Assembly (NCBI GenBank): GCA_965248175.1
Contig: OZ252093.1
Span: 1,860,001-1,924,000 of the forward strand
From: VXPQ01 sp965248175
Lineage (GTDB): Bacteria > Bacteroidota > Rhodothermia > Rhodothermales > VXPQ01
Direction: 5' to 3'
DNA: 64,000 bases
The notes under the pieces were generated by a model. The model was given only the letters and a program-made list of their open reading frames with translations. It did not search any database and had not been told where the DNA came from. This document shows positions 1-8,581 of this stretch, piece after piece; positions within the stretch are counted from its first letter, which is position 1; each line of letters opens with the position of its first letter. A program made the position numbers and the translations under genes.

Positions 1-59
1 ATGTTTATCACGTAGCGGACAATGCAGTTATGCGGTTAGAAAATTTTCCGGAAGCAATT

Positions 60-971
60 TTACACAAGGCCAAGGTGGGCGCCGATCTTGCGAAGGGCCT
101 CCCGGACAGGCCTGGGGTGGTAATCGAGTTCCGTTTGAGCTTTCAGAATAATAAATCCTGTTTTTGCCGGTCGATCGGCGGTTTGCCGGAATGTCGAGGC
201 GTCGACCGGTCGTATCAGCGTACTGTCCAGGCCGAAAACGTCGGCGATCGTCAGGGCGAAATCATATATGGACATCCATTCAGACCCGGAGAGATGGAAA
301 ATTCCTCCGCGCCCCCGTCGCACGATGCGCTCAATGCCACCGGCAAGATCGGCCACGCAAGTAGGGGTTCGCCACTGGTCCGTAACGACCTGAACGGATT
401 GTCCCGTAGATAGCCGGTCCAGCAACCAAAGTACGAAATCGGACCGGTCCGTATGCGATCCTGTGCCATAGACCAGTACCGTGCGGGCAATGGTCCACTT
501 GTCGAAGCCTGCTCTCCGCGCTGCATTTTCGGCGGCCTGCTTGGACTTACCGTAAAAATTCACGGGGTCCGGACGAGCGTTTTCCTCATACGGTCCATTC
601 AGTCCATTGAAAACGAAATCCGTAGAAAGTTGGATGAGCCGGGCGCCGGCATCGCTGCACTGCTGCGCCAGCGTTTCTACCGCTTCCACATTCACTTTCC
701 AGCATGCTTCCCGGTCTGTTTCGCAACGATCGACATTGGTCATTGCTGCACAGTTTATCACTACGGTGGGCTCGAAATCCCGGAGGGCGCGCTGCACGTC
801 GCGCCTTGCCGTAATGTCCAGCGGCATGTATCCATAGGAGCCTTCGGACCGGATCGTTGCGCTGCGCCCTGTGGCCAGTACGTCATATTCGGAGAACCGG
901 CTGAGCAGGCCAACCAGTTCTCTGCCAAGCAGACCGTTCGCTCCCGTTACGAGTACGCGCTCGTACAACAT
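60..971 (-). CDS. RmlD-like sugar-nucleotide reductase (SDR)
   Basis: An extended short-chain dehydrogenase/reductase of about 303 aa, most like dTDP-4-dehydrorhamnose reductase (RmlD), which makes the last reduction step to dTDP-L-rhamnose. The N-terminus carries the Rossmann motif TGANGLLG, and a central NFYGKSK supplies the YxxxK catalytic pair; LSTDFVFNG in mid-protein is also typical of RmlD. The open frame runs further upstream to 1025, but the ATG at 969-971 places the NAD(P)-binding motif right at the N-terminus, as in the family. No rmlA/B/C genes are seen beside it, so the exact substrate is not settled. Confidence 0.8.
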   Translation of the reverse strand: MLYERVLVTGANGLLGRELVGLLSRFSEYDVLATGRSATIRSEGSYGYMPLDITARRDVQRALRDFEPTVVINCAAMTNVDRCETDREACWKVNVEAVETLAQQCSDAGARLIQLSTDFVFNGLNGPYEENARPDPVNFYGKSKQAAENAARRAGFDKWTIARTVLVYGTGSHTDRSDFVLWLLDRLSTGQSVQVVTDQWRTPTCVADLAGGIERIVRRGRGGIFHLSGSEWMSIYDFALTIADVFGLDSTLIRPVDASTFRQTADRPAKTGFIILKAQTELDYHPRPVREALRKIGAHLGLV

Positions 972-1028
972 GAATTTCTGAAGGTAATCCCGTTCACCCG
1001 GAGAAACGCGGGGGCCGGATAGCAACTG

Positions 1029-1511
1029 TTACTTCCTGAAATAGTAGCGCACCCCGATTCCACCCCCGATATGGCCTGTTGTGCCGGGGAGCAGGTTGAG
1101 TCGGGGGTTGACCTGTAAAAATACCTCGTAGCGCTCCGCAAAAAAATGGACTCCGAAGGTTCCACTGACGCCAACGACGAAATCGCTTTGCGAATCCTTT
1201 TTTTGTATCCCTGCTACTGCGCCCGGTCCGAGATAATAACCGAGGGGGGAATCAGGAATGGCGCGTTCGTACAGCGCGTGCCCGCTGAGGAAGAAGAAAT
1301 CGCTGAGATTCCATGCAGCCAGCCCCTCGTATGCGAATCCCGGCTTTCGATACAGTTTCACGGAAACGCCACCGGGCTTCCCGAACTGCACCCCGACACC
1401 CGTTTTTCCTGCGGGCTGCTGCGCATGCACCCGCCCGGTCCCGGTCATTGCCAGCACGAAGAGAGTTATTGCCGCTGCGGCCCACTGTACACTTGCTTTG
1501 GGGGCATCCAT
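1029..1511 (-). CDS. small outer-membrane beta-barrel-like protein
   Basis: Unrecognised protein of about 160 aa. It has a clear signal peptide ending VHAQ, then alternating hydrophobic/aromatic strands (VGVQFGKPGGVSVKLYR, YEVFLQVNPRLNLL, IGGGIGVRYYF) and ends close to an aromatic residue (YYFRK). This looks like a small barrel of roughly eight strands in the outer membrane. The start is set at the ATG at 1509-1511 so that the signal peptide is N-terminal; the frame also allows a start at 1556. It lies between the RmlD-like gene and the GAT-like secreted protein on the same strand. Function unknown. Confidence 0.6.
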   Translation of the reverse strand: MDAPKASVQWAAAAITLFVLAMTGTGRVHAQQPAGKTGVGVQFGKPGGVSVKLYRKPGFAYEGLAAWNLSDFFFLSGHALYERAIPDSPLGYYLGPGAVAGIQKKDSQSDFVVGVSGTFGVHFFAERYEVFLQVNPRLNLLPGTTGHIGGGIGVRYYFRK

Positions 1512-1568
1512 GGCGACTCTGTCGTTGAGGAAAGAATTTGCGAAGGACATGACCAACGGGTATAGTGG

Positions 1569-2885
1569 TCAGGTTTTTTGTTTTTTCTTCTTCGCGGCGG
1601 GGAAGAGAATATTATTCAGAATGAGGCGGTAGCCCGGTGAGTTTTTGTGCAGATCCAAATCAGTGGGGGGATCGCCTACGTAATGCTGATAATCTTCGGG
1701 GTCGTGACCGGCATAGAACGTGAAGGTCCCTTCTCCGAAATTCCCGTGCAGGTATTTGACTTCATCTCTGTTGGGCGCTTCCGCCAGCACGACAACCGAC
1801 GGCTTGACGAATGCCCTGCGAAAATTGGTTGTTTGTCCAATAAATCCCTTGAGTGTTGCAACATGGTTCTGGGTGAGCATGGTGGGTACCGGATCCCATT
1901 TTGCGCTGAATTCAAATAGTGTGAAATAGTCGATAGCCTGATTGCGCAACGCAGGGGGAGGAGGTCCGGTATCGATGTTCGCGTGTTCGTACTCGGCGGG
2001 ATGAAAGACGGGTGTGAAGTTTTCGAAGGCAAGCGTCATGTCGAAATCAAGGCGCGACAGTGCGTCAGGGTCCACCGGGTCGCCGTCATACTCCGACGGG
2101 ACGATGTCCGTTCGATGAGCCGCCAGCGCCAGGTCGTAGGTGTCGGTGCCGGAGCACATGGCAAACAGGAATCCCCCTTGTCCTACATACTCTTTGATAG
2201 TTCGGGCCACTTCCAGTTTCAGGTGGCTTGCCTTGCGAAAACCGTACCGCGCAGCCATTTGCTCGGTGTCACGCTGCTGTTCGATGTACCAGGGTATATT
2301 CCGGTATTGCAGAAATTTGCCGTACTGTCCTGTAAAATCTTCGTGATGAAGGTGTAGCCAGTCGTATTCGCGGAGATGTCCCTCAAGAATCTTGTCGTCG
2401 TACAGAATCTCGTACGTTACCTCGGCATATTCGAGCGCAAGTAGTACGGCGTCGTCCCACGGAAGCGTTTGTTGCGGAGCGTACACGGCAATGTTCGGCG
2501 CTGTCTCCAGGCGTACGATGGCTGTGTTATGCTCCTCGCTTTCCACTTCTGCAATGATGCGGGCGGATGCGCCCGCGTCGACCTGTTCGAAATGAACGCC
2601 ACGTATCCGTAATTCTTGTTCGAGACCGTTGAACCCGCTGGCGAGGAACGAGCCTCCCCGGTAGTTTAGCAACCAGTCCACCGTTTCGCCCTGTTCGAGC
2701 AGCCAGAATACGATCCCGTACGCCTTAAGGTGGTTGGACTGTCGGATATCCATGGGAATCAGGATGTCCTGTGCCCTTGCCGATAGTGTGGGGAGTGACA
2801 GGACAACTGCCAGAAAAAGAAAGCGAATGCTGCACAGGGACATCGTTTTTCCCGGGATACTGCTGCGGAATGCGGGCTGTTTCAT
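1569..2885 (-). CDS. secreted GAT/ThuA-like protein of unknown function
   Basis: Protein of 438 aa with an N-terminal signal peptide (hydrophobic stretch ending SARAQ). From memory, Bacteroidota relatives are often labelled asparagine synthetase B, but no asparagine synthetase domain is visible. The segment GGFLFAMCSGTD in the middle resembles the nucleophile elbow of class-I glutamine-amidotransferase or ThuA-like folds, and a conserved-looking YAGHDPEDYQHYVGDP lies near the C-terminus. The C-terminus is lysine rich. Its ATG overlaps the stop of the upstream TPR gene by 4 bp (ATGA), so the two are probably co-translated. The second Met at codon 15 would give a more compact signal peptide. 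Likely periplasmic or lipoprotein-like; the biochemical role is unknown. Confidence 0.65.
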   Translation of the reverse strand: MKQPAFRSSIPGKTMSLCSIRFLFLAVVLSLPTLSARAQDILIPMDIRQSNHLKAYGIVFWLLEQGETVDWLLNYRGGSFLASGFNGLEQELRIRGVHFEQVDAGASARIIAEVESEEHNTAIVRLETAPNIAVYAPQQTLPWDDAVLLALEYAEVTYEILYDDKILEGHLREYDWLHLHHEDFTGQYGKFLQYRNIPWYIEQQRDTEQMAARYGFRKASHLKLEVARTIKEYVGQGGFLFAMCSGTDTYDLALAAHRTDIVPSEYDGDPVDPDALSRLDFDMTLAFENFTPVFHPAEYEHANIDTGPPPPALRNQAIDYFTLFEFSAKWDPVPTMLTQNHVATLKGFIGQTTNFRRAFVKPSVVVLAEAPNRDEVKYLHGNFGEGTFTFYAGHDPEDYQHYVGDPPTDLDLHKNSPGYRLILNNILFPAAKKKKQKT

Positions 2886-4759
2886 ACGCCGTCGCCGCGG
2901 AGACGGCGTATATGATCGCGGGCCTTGCCTGCAAGCAGGGAGCCCGGATATTCGGACAGCAGCCGCTGGTACGCAGCGGCTGCTTCTTCCTTTTTGCCTA
3001 ATTCACGCGACAATATCCCGGCCGCCTCAAAAAGCGCCCGATCCGCCAGGAAACTTGCCGGATACATCAGGGGAATTTCTGCAAACGTTTCGTATGCCTC
3101 CTGGCCCCGTCCAACGGCAAGCAGAATTTCCCCGCGCAGGAAACGGGCTTCGTCGGCAAGCGCATGGCTCGGGTACATGGAAAGCAATGCGTCCACCGAA
3201 TCGAGGGCAACCAGAGGGCGTCGTTGTTCCCGGGCGAGCAGGGCGCCCGCATACCGTCTCAGCGGCATGTCGAGTGAGTCGGGGCCACGATTTTCAAGCA
3301 GCAGTATTTTCAACGCAATAGCGTCGTTCGAAACGTCTGTCGAGGTATGTGCATCGATAATATCGACCAGTGACTGTGCTGCGTCGAATTCCCCGGCGAA
3401 CATATGAATACTGGCCAGATTGAAACGGGCCTGTTCGACAAGGTCTCCTGTTCTGAGTTGTTCGATGAGCCGGTTGAAACGAAGGCGGGCATCGTCGAGT
3501 TGGCCATGTAAGATCGCGATATTGGCCAGATCGAAGGCCGCCTGATCGGCGGCGCGGGTATTAGGAAAGGTGGAAACGACCTGCCGGAAGATCGACTCGG
3601 CAGAACCTGTGTCAAGAAAAACATCCTGTTGTAACTGCCCAATGCGGTGCAGTACATCCGGATACAGTTCGTGGTTTGGATATTGCTGCAGGAAGGATTG
3701 GTATGCCGCGAGCGCTTCGTCGTAGTGCGGTGCATTCACTCGATTGCCGGTTGCGTCGAAGGCGCGTTCGCCGATTTCCGCCGCCCAGCGTATATGCATT
3801 GCTCCGAATGCAGCGAGCGTTCGAGGCGCCGCCGGCGCCTCCGGATACCGCGCCAGTACTTCCCGGTATGCCTCTGAAGCTTTATTGTAGGCGCCTGCGT
3901 CGGCAGCCGTGTGGGCAAATTCGAACAGCATATGACCTTGTCCGCTTTCCAGCCCATCCACTGCTCGGTATTCCCCCAGAGCGTTCCCGAAGTCCTCTGC
4001 TTCTATGTACAGCCACCCCAGCAATTCGCGCCATGCCCGGTATAACGGATCGGTGCGGACAGCGTCTTGCACTACGGCGAGGCTTGACGCCAGCGCTTCT
4101 TCCTCTTCCAGAAAAGATCCCAGACGCGAACGCACGAAGTTGAGATGCTGGTCATTCTCTTTCAGGAGGGCGAGGTATTCCTCCGCGGCTTTCTCGTGCA
4201 GCCCGGAAATGCTGCACAGATAGGCCAATTCCACTCGAAACAGAGCGGCCTGCCCGGTGGCTGAACGCGCCTGTTCGAGGAGCAAAACGGCGCGTTCGAA
4301 TTGCCGTACGCCGAGGAGGGACTGGTAGACGACGCGATATGTGTTCGGATCGGTTGGGGCCGTTTCCACGGCCTCTTGCCACGTAGCGTGGGCATCCTTC
4401 TCGTTTCCTTGTAAATAGCGGATGTGCGCAAGATCCGAAAGAAGCGCTGCAGACCGCGTATCCACCAGCCGCGCCTTGACCAGTGCGACGGCTTCTTCAT
4501 AGCGCTTTACATTCTCGTACGCCTCTTTCAGTTTTTCGTAGAATGCATCGTTCTGAGGCGCTTCCGCATAGAGGTCTTGCAGTAAGCCGATAGCCTGGTC
4601 GAATTGTCCCGAGCGCAGGAACGTGTCAGCCAGGCGGAATCGGACAATTTGAGGGTTTTCCTGCTGTTGCCCCGCCGCATCGACAACCGGCGTCCATATC
4701 AGAGCGGTAAGTACAACGACGCCGACCCATGACCGGATCGGCAGGAGCGTTTGTTTCAT
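2882..4759 (-). CDS. secreted tetratricopeptide repeat protein
   Basis: About 625 aa, with an N-terminal hydrophobic signal segment (WVGVVVLTALIW) followed by many TPR units, for example QFDQAIGLLQDLYAEAPQN, RYEEAVALVKARL and, at the C-terminus, KKEEAAAAYQRLLSEYPGS. The last units, with YPxxxxADxA spacing, resemble YbgF/BamD-type repeats, suggesting a periplasmic scaffold or envelope assembly role. The frame extends to 4840, but the ATG at 4757-4759 puts the signal peptide at the N-terminus. The stop overlaps the start of the next gene by 4 bp. It is divergent from dxr across about 157 bp, which should hold both promoters. Confidence 0.75.
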   Translation of the reverse strand: MKQTLLPIRSWVGVVVLTALIWTPVVDAAGQQQENPQIVRFRLADTFLRSGQFDQAIGLLQDLYAEAPQNDAFYEKLKEAYENVKRYEEAVALVKARLVDTRSAALLSDLAHIRYLQGNEKDAHATWQEAVETAPTDPNTYRVVYQSLLGVRQFERAVLLLEQARSATGQAALFRVELAYLCSISGLHEKAAEEYLALLKENDQHLNFVRSRLGSFLEEEEALASSLAVVQDAVRTDPLYRAWRELLGWLYIEAEDFGNALGEYRAVDGLESGQGHMLFEFAHTAADAGAYNKASEAYREVLARYPEAPAAPRTLAAFGAMHIRWAAEIGERAFDATGNRVNAPHYDEALAAYQSFLQQYPNHELYPDVLHRIGQLQQDVFLDTGSAESIFRQVVSTFPNTRAADQAAFDLANIAILHGQLDDARLRFNRLIEQLRTGDLVEQARFNLASIHMFAGEFDAAQSLVDIIDAHTSTDVSNDAIALKILLLENRGPDSLDMPLRRYAGALLAREQRRPLVALDSVDALLSMYPSHALADEARFLRGEILLAVGRGQEAYETFAEIPLMYPASFLADRALFEAAGILSRELGKKEEAAAAYQRLLSEYPGSLLAGKARDHIRRLRGDGV

Positions 4760-4916
4760 ATGGGTATCCGCAGAGCGAAGGTGCGGGAAACTCGGATCTG
4801 ACCACCTTTTGATATTGCAATCCCGCGCGGTATGTTTCATGCCATAGTCGTTGCCCGGAGCCGGACAGCGGATTTTCCAGGGATATACGCAAAACGGACC
4901 AATCCGTCAGTGATCC

Positions 4917-6128
4917 ATGTGCCCGAAGCGTGCAGAGAATCAGGAACCGGTAAACAGGGAGGCATATGTACAGCGGCTCAGCGTATTGGGTTCGACCGGA
5001 TCCATTGGCACGCAGACGCTGGATATCGTACGCCTTTTCCCGGATCGCTTCGATGTTTACGCCCTGACTGCCGGCACGAATGCCGACCTTTTGATTGCTC
5101 AGGCCCGGGAATTTTTACCCGAATGCGTTGTCCTGGGTGACGCCCGCCGCCGGAAACAGGTCGAACAGGCGCTCGAACCGCTGGGCATCCGAGTATTGGC
5201 AGGACAAGAGGGGCTTTGCGAGGCGGCTACGCTCGACGGGGTGAATACGGTTGTGGCGGCGCTCGTAGGGTTCGCCGGGCTCGAGTCGGTGATCGAAGCC
5301 GTCCGGGCCGGCAAGAAAGTAGCGCTGGCGAACAAGGAAACATTGGTTGTCGCCGGACAACTGGTCACTCGCCTTCTGAAAGAACACAAGGGGACGCTCG
5401 TGCCTGTTGACAGCGAGCACTCCGCTATTTTTCAATGCCTTGTCGGGGAGCCGGCGAATAGTGTCGAATCCCTTATTCTGACTGCATCGGGAGGGCCGTT
5501 TCGAACCCGCCCGGCGGAAACATTCGGGGTCATTACAAGGGAGGAAGCGCTGGCGCACCCGAACTGGTCGATGGGGGCAAAGATTACGATCGATTCGGCT
5601 ACCATGATGAACAAGGGGTTGGAAGTGGTGGAGGCCCGTTGGCTTTTCGACATCCCGGCAGACCGCATCTCAATACTGGTGCACCCGCAATCCATTGTCC
5701 ATTCCTTTGTTGCTTTCTCGGATGGATCCGCCAAGGCGCAACTGGGCTTGCCCGATATGCGTGTGCCGATCCAGTATGCGCTCAGCTATCCGGAGCGATG
5801 GCCCGCGCCGCACGAACGGCTTGACTGGTCGGGGGCAATGCATCTGCATTTCGAACCGCCCGACCGCGCCAAATTCCCCTGTCTTGACCTGGCGTACGAG
5901 GCGCTTGAGGCCGGGGGGGCGGCGCCTGCGATCCTGAACGCCGCGAACGAACAGGCAGTTGCTCTTTTCCTGGCGGGGAAGATCCGCTTTACGGATATTC
6001 CCGACGCCATTGATCAGGCACTTGGCAGCGTGCCGGTTCAAGAGCATCCGGAACTGGAAGATCTCATTGCCTGCGATGCCGAGGCCCGGCGAGTCGTACA
6101 GGAACATGTCCGGGCAATCACTATATAA
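4917..6128 (+). CDS. dxr: 1-deoxy-D-xylulose 5-phosphate reductoisomerase
   Basis: Second enzyme of the MEP isoprenoid pathway; it converts DXP to MEP with NADPH and a divalent metal. The protein is 403 aa, the normal family length. The NADPH-binding motif GSTGSIG is at residues 25-31. The metal/substrate motif VDSEHSAIFQ lies near residue 165, ASGGPFR and the active-site region HPNWSMGAKITIDSATMMNKGLE follow, and the C-terminal domain ends HPELEDL-like. About 15 residues precede the Rossmann strand, slightly long, so a later start is possible. It opens a plus-strand run with rseP, uppS and bamA, a grouping common in bacteria. Confidence 0.97.
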   Translation: MCPKRAENQEPVNREAYVQRLSVLGSTGSIGTQTLDIVRLFPDRFDVYALTAGTNADLLIAQAREFLPECVVLGDARRRKQVEQALEPLGIRVLAGQEGLCEAATLDGVNTVVAALVGFAGLESVIEAVRAGKKVALANKETLVVAGQLVTRLLKEHKGTLVPVDSEHSAIFQCLVGEPANSVESLILTASGGPFRTRPAETFGVITREEALAHPNWSMGAKITIDSATMMNKGLEVVEARWLFDIPADRISILVHPQSIVHSFVAFSDGSAKAQLGLPDMRVPIQYALSYPERWPAPHERLDWSGAMHLHFEPPDRAKFPCLDLAYEALEAGGAAPAILNAANEQAVALFLAGKIRFTDIPDAIDQALGSVPVQEHPELEDLIACDAEARRVVQEHVRAITI

Positions 6129-6244
6129 TGTAGCCCTTTTATATTGCTCTGCACCCCGTTCGTCTCGAACTGCGCGGATCGGCGTCTTTCTTGCACAGTG
6201 CGCCGGACATGTCTGATGCCGGGCGCTTCACAACATCGCGATCA

Positions 6245-7639
6245 ATGGAGATGATTGTCGAGATTTTCCGGATGCTTCCCGGAATCCTCCTGTCGTACGT
6301 TCTTCCGTTCCTTCTTGCTATTACCCTGCTCGTATTCGTGCACGAGATGGGGCATTTTCTTTTCGCCAAACTGTTCGGGATGCGCGTGGACCGGTTTTCC
6401 ATCGGATTTCCACCCAAGATTTTCAAAAAACAGATTGGAGAGACAGAATACGTCATCGGCGCCACACCTCTTGGCGGATACGTGAAGATTGCAGGTATGG
6501 TGGATGAAAGCATGGATGTCGATCGTCTCGATAAGGCGCCGGCGTCGTGGGAATTTCGCTCGAAACCCGTTTGGCAGCGCATGATCGTTATTTCCGCCGG
6601 CGTTGTTTTCAATATGCTGCTGGCGTTTCTGATTTTCACGGGTCTCCGGCTTTCTTACGGAGAGACAAACATCCCGGCGGAAAATATTGATGCGGTTTTT
6701 GTTGCCGATACGTCTATTGCCTACGACATGGGGCTGCGCACGGGAGATCGCCTCCTGGCGGTAAACGGCGACCCCCTGGAGCGATACGAGGATTTTGAAA
6801 GCATTGAGTCGCTGGTTGCAGACCTATTCACCGTCACGGTGCTCAGAGGGGATGACACACTGCTCGTCCGCGGCCCGGAAGACATTTTCACGCAGATCAA
6901 CCGCCGGGGGCCGCGTTTGGGGGTTTATATTGCGCCGGCTGTGCTTGGCGGCGTCATGCAGGATACGCCGGCTGACTCTATCGGCTTGCAGCCCGGGGAC
7001 CGTATTGTTTCCATAGCCGGCGAGGAAATTCGCTTTTGGGCGGAAATGACGGAATACATACGGCGTACGGAGGGAAATCCAGTGATCGTCCGCTGGCAAC
7101 GGCCCGATTCCGCCGGGATGGATGCACTTCCCGTCTACGAAGCGCTTGTTGCCCCCGCGTTGCGGGAGGAGGGATACCTCCTCGGTGTGTATAGACCCGG
7201 TGCGGATATCCTGGCGCAGGAGTTCGGCGCTATTCAGCGCCGTTTTTCGCTATTCGAAGCGCTGGGCGCCGGGATTGGCGATACCTGGGGCAACACGCGG
7301 GTCATTGTCCTGAGCCTGGGGCGTCTGTTCACGGGTCGGGAAAATCTTCGGGAAAACCTCGGGGGGCCGATCATGATCGCACAGGTTATCAATCAGGCTG
7401 CCGAAGTCGGTGCTGGTCTCTTTTGGGAGATTGTAGCGATGCTTTCCATTACACTGGCCATTATCAACATTCTGCCCATTCCGGCGCTCGACGGGGGCCA
7501 CCTGGTTTTTCTGATGTACGAAGGGGTTATTCGGAGGGAACCGTCCTTGCGTTTTCGCATGGTTACGCAGCAGGTCGGTATGTTTCTACTGCTTGCCTTC
7601 ATGGTATTCCTTGTCTTTAATGACATTTTGCGTCTATAG
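6245..7639 (+). CDS. rseP: RseP-type site-2 intramembrane metalloprotease
   Basis: Zinc intramembrane protease that cleaves anti-sigma factors and leftover signal peptides in the inner membrane. From the chosen ATG the protein is about 464 aa; HEMGH at residues 33-37 supplies the zinc ligands, and NILPIPALDGGH near the C-terminus is the second S2P motif. Two PDZ-like segments lie between (around VFVADTSIAYDMGLRTGDRL and GGVMQDTPADSIGLQPGDRI). Four membrane spans are visible. The frame opens at 6191, but those first 18 residues are polar and the ATG at 6245 directly precedes the first hydrophobic span. It sits between dxr and uppS. An anti-sigma/ECF pair at 39045-40120 could be a client, but this is only a guess. 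Confidence 0.95.
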   Translation: MEMIVEIFRMLPGILLSYVLPFLLAITLLVFVHEMGHFLFAKLFGMRVDRFSIGFPPKIFKKQIGETEYVIGATPLGGYVKIAGMVDESMDVDRLDKAPASWEFRSKPVWQRMIVISAGVVFNMLLAFLIFTGLRLSYGETNIPAENIDAVFVADTSIAYDMGLRTGDRLLAVNGDPLERYEDFESIESLVADLFTVTVLRGDDTLLVRGPEDIFTQINRRGPRLGVYIAPAVLGGVMQDTPADSIGLQPGDRIVSIAGEEIRFWAEMTEYIRRTEGNPVIVRWQRPDSAGMDALPVYEALVAPALREEGYLLGVYRPGADILAQEFGAIQRRFSLFEALGAGIGDTWGNTRVIVLSLGRLFTGRENLRENLGGPIMIAQVINQAAEVGAGLFWEIVAMLSITLAIINILPIPALDGGHLVFLMYEGVIRREPSLRFRMVTQQVGMFLLLAFMVFLVFNDILRL

Positions 7640-7653
7640 CGCCTTTTTCGACG

Positions 7654-8436
7654 GTGACGGTCACGGCCAACAGGGATATACGTGCGGATGACGACGCTGC
7701 GTTGCAGGAGGCATTGAAGCGCCGTGGGGAGATTCCTGTCCACATTGCCATGATTATGGACGGTAATGGGCGCTGGGCGCGTGAGCAGGGTAAGCGCCGT
7801 GTTGCGGGGCACCGTGCGGGGGTCGATTCCGTACGGGAGATTACCGAAACGTGTGCCCAATTGGGGGTGGATTATCTCACGCTGTATACCTTCAGCCATG
7901 AGAACTGGGATCGTCCTTCCTCGGAGGTTCGGGCCCTGATGCGCTTGCTTTTAAACACTATTCGCCACGAAACCAGAACACTGGCCAAGAACAATATTCG
8001 TCTGCACGCTGTAGGTGATTTGTCCATGATGCCCCAGGAAGTACGCCGTGGGTTGCATGAGGCGATGGAGGAGACGCGTAACAACGATCGGATGACCCTG
8101 ACCATCGCTGTGTCGTACAGCGGGCGGCTCGAGATCGTGCGTGCTGCACAGAAGATGGCGGAGCGTGTACGGGCCGGTGCTTTGCAGCCCGAAGACATTG
8201 ACGAGGAGCTTTTTGAAACCGTGCTGATGACCTCGCATATGCCAGACCCTGACTTGCTTATTCGCACCGGCGGCGAATTTCGGATATCGAATTTCCTGTT
8301 ATGGCAGCTGGCTTATACGGAGTTGTACATCACCGATTGCTACTGGCCGGCCTTTCGTCAACAGGCACTGTACGAGGCCATCCGGGATTACCAGGACCGG
8401 GAACGGCGTTTTGGGCGGATACTAACGGGCGAATAA
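7654..8436 (+). CDS. uppS: isoprenyl transferase (undecaprenyl diphosphate synthase)
   Basis: cis-Prenyltransferase that extends farnesyl diphosphate with isopentenyl diphosphate to the C55 lipid carrier used for peptidoglycan and O-antigen. The protein is 260 aa. MDGNGRWA at residues 35-42 contains the catalytic Asp, GHRAG follows, and the C-terminal signature DPDLLIRTGGEFRISNFLLWQ is complete. The start codon is GTG (7654), only 14 bp after the rseP stop, so the genes are probably co-transcribed. No closer ATG would keep the N-terminus. Upstream dxr supplies precursors of the same pathway. Confidence 0.96.
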   Translation: MTVTANRDIRADDDAALQEALKRRGEIPVHIAMIMDGNGRWAREQGKRRVAGHRAGVDSVREITETCAQLGVDYLTLYTFSHENWDRPSSEVRALMRLLLNTIRHETRTLAKNNIRLHAVGDLSMMPQEVRRGLHEAMEETRNNDRMTLTIAVSYSGRLEIVRAAQKMAERVRAGALQPEDIDEELFETVLMTSHMPDPDLLIRTGGEFRISNFLLWQLAYTELYITDCYWPAFRQQALYEAIRDYQDRERRFGRILTGE

Positions 8437-8581
8437 GTTCGTTATGGAAAGGGAAGGCGTGTCGACAAAGGCCATTTTCGCCTCGGCGGCGGTATGGTCT
8501 GTTCGGAAACCCTCCTGACGAGTTTGGGTATACGAATTCTTTCAGCCGGCGCATTAACGGCTGTAGCTGTTTCCGTTGGCT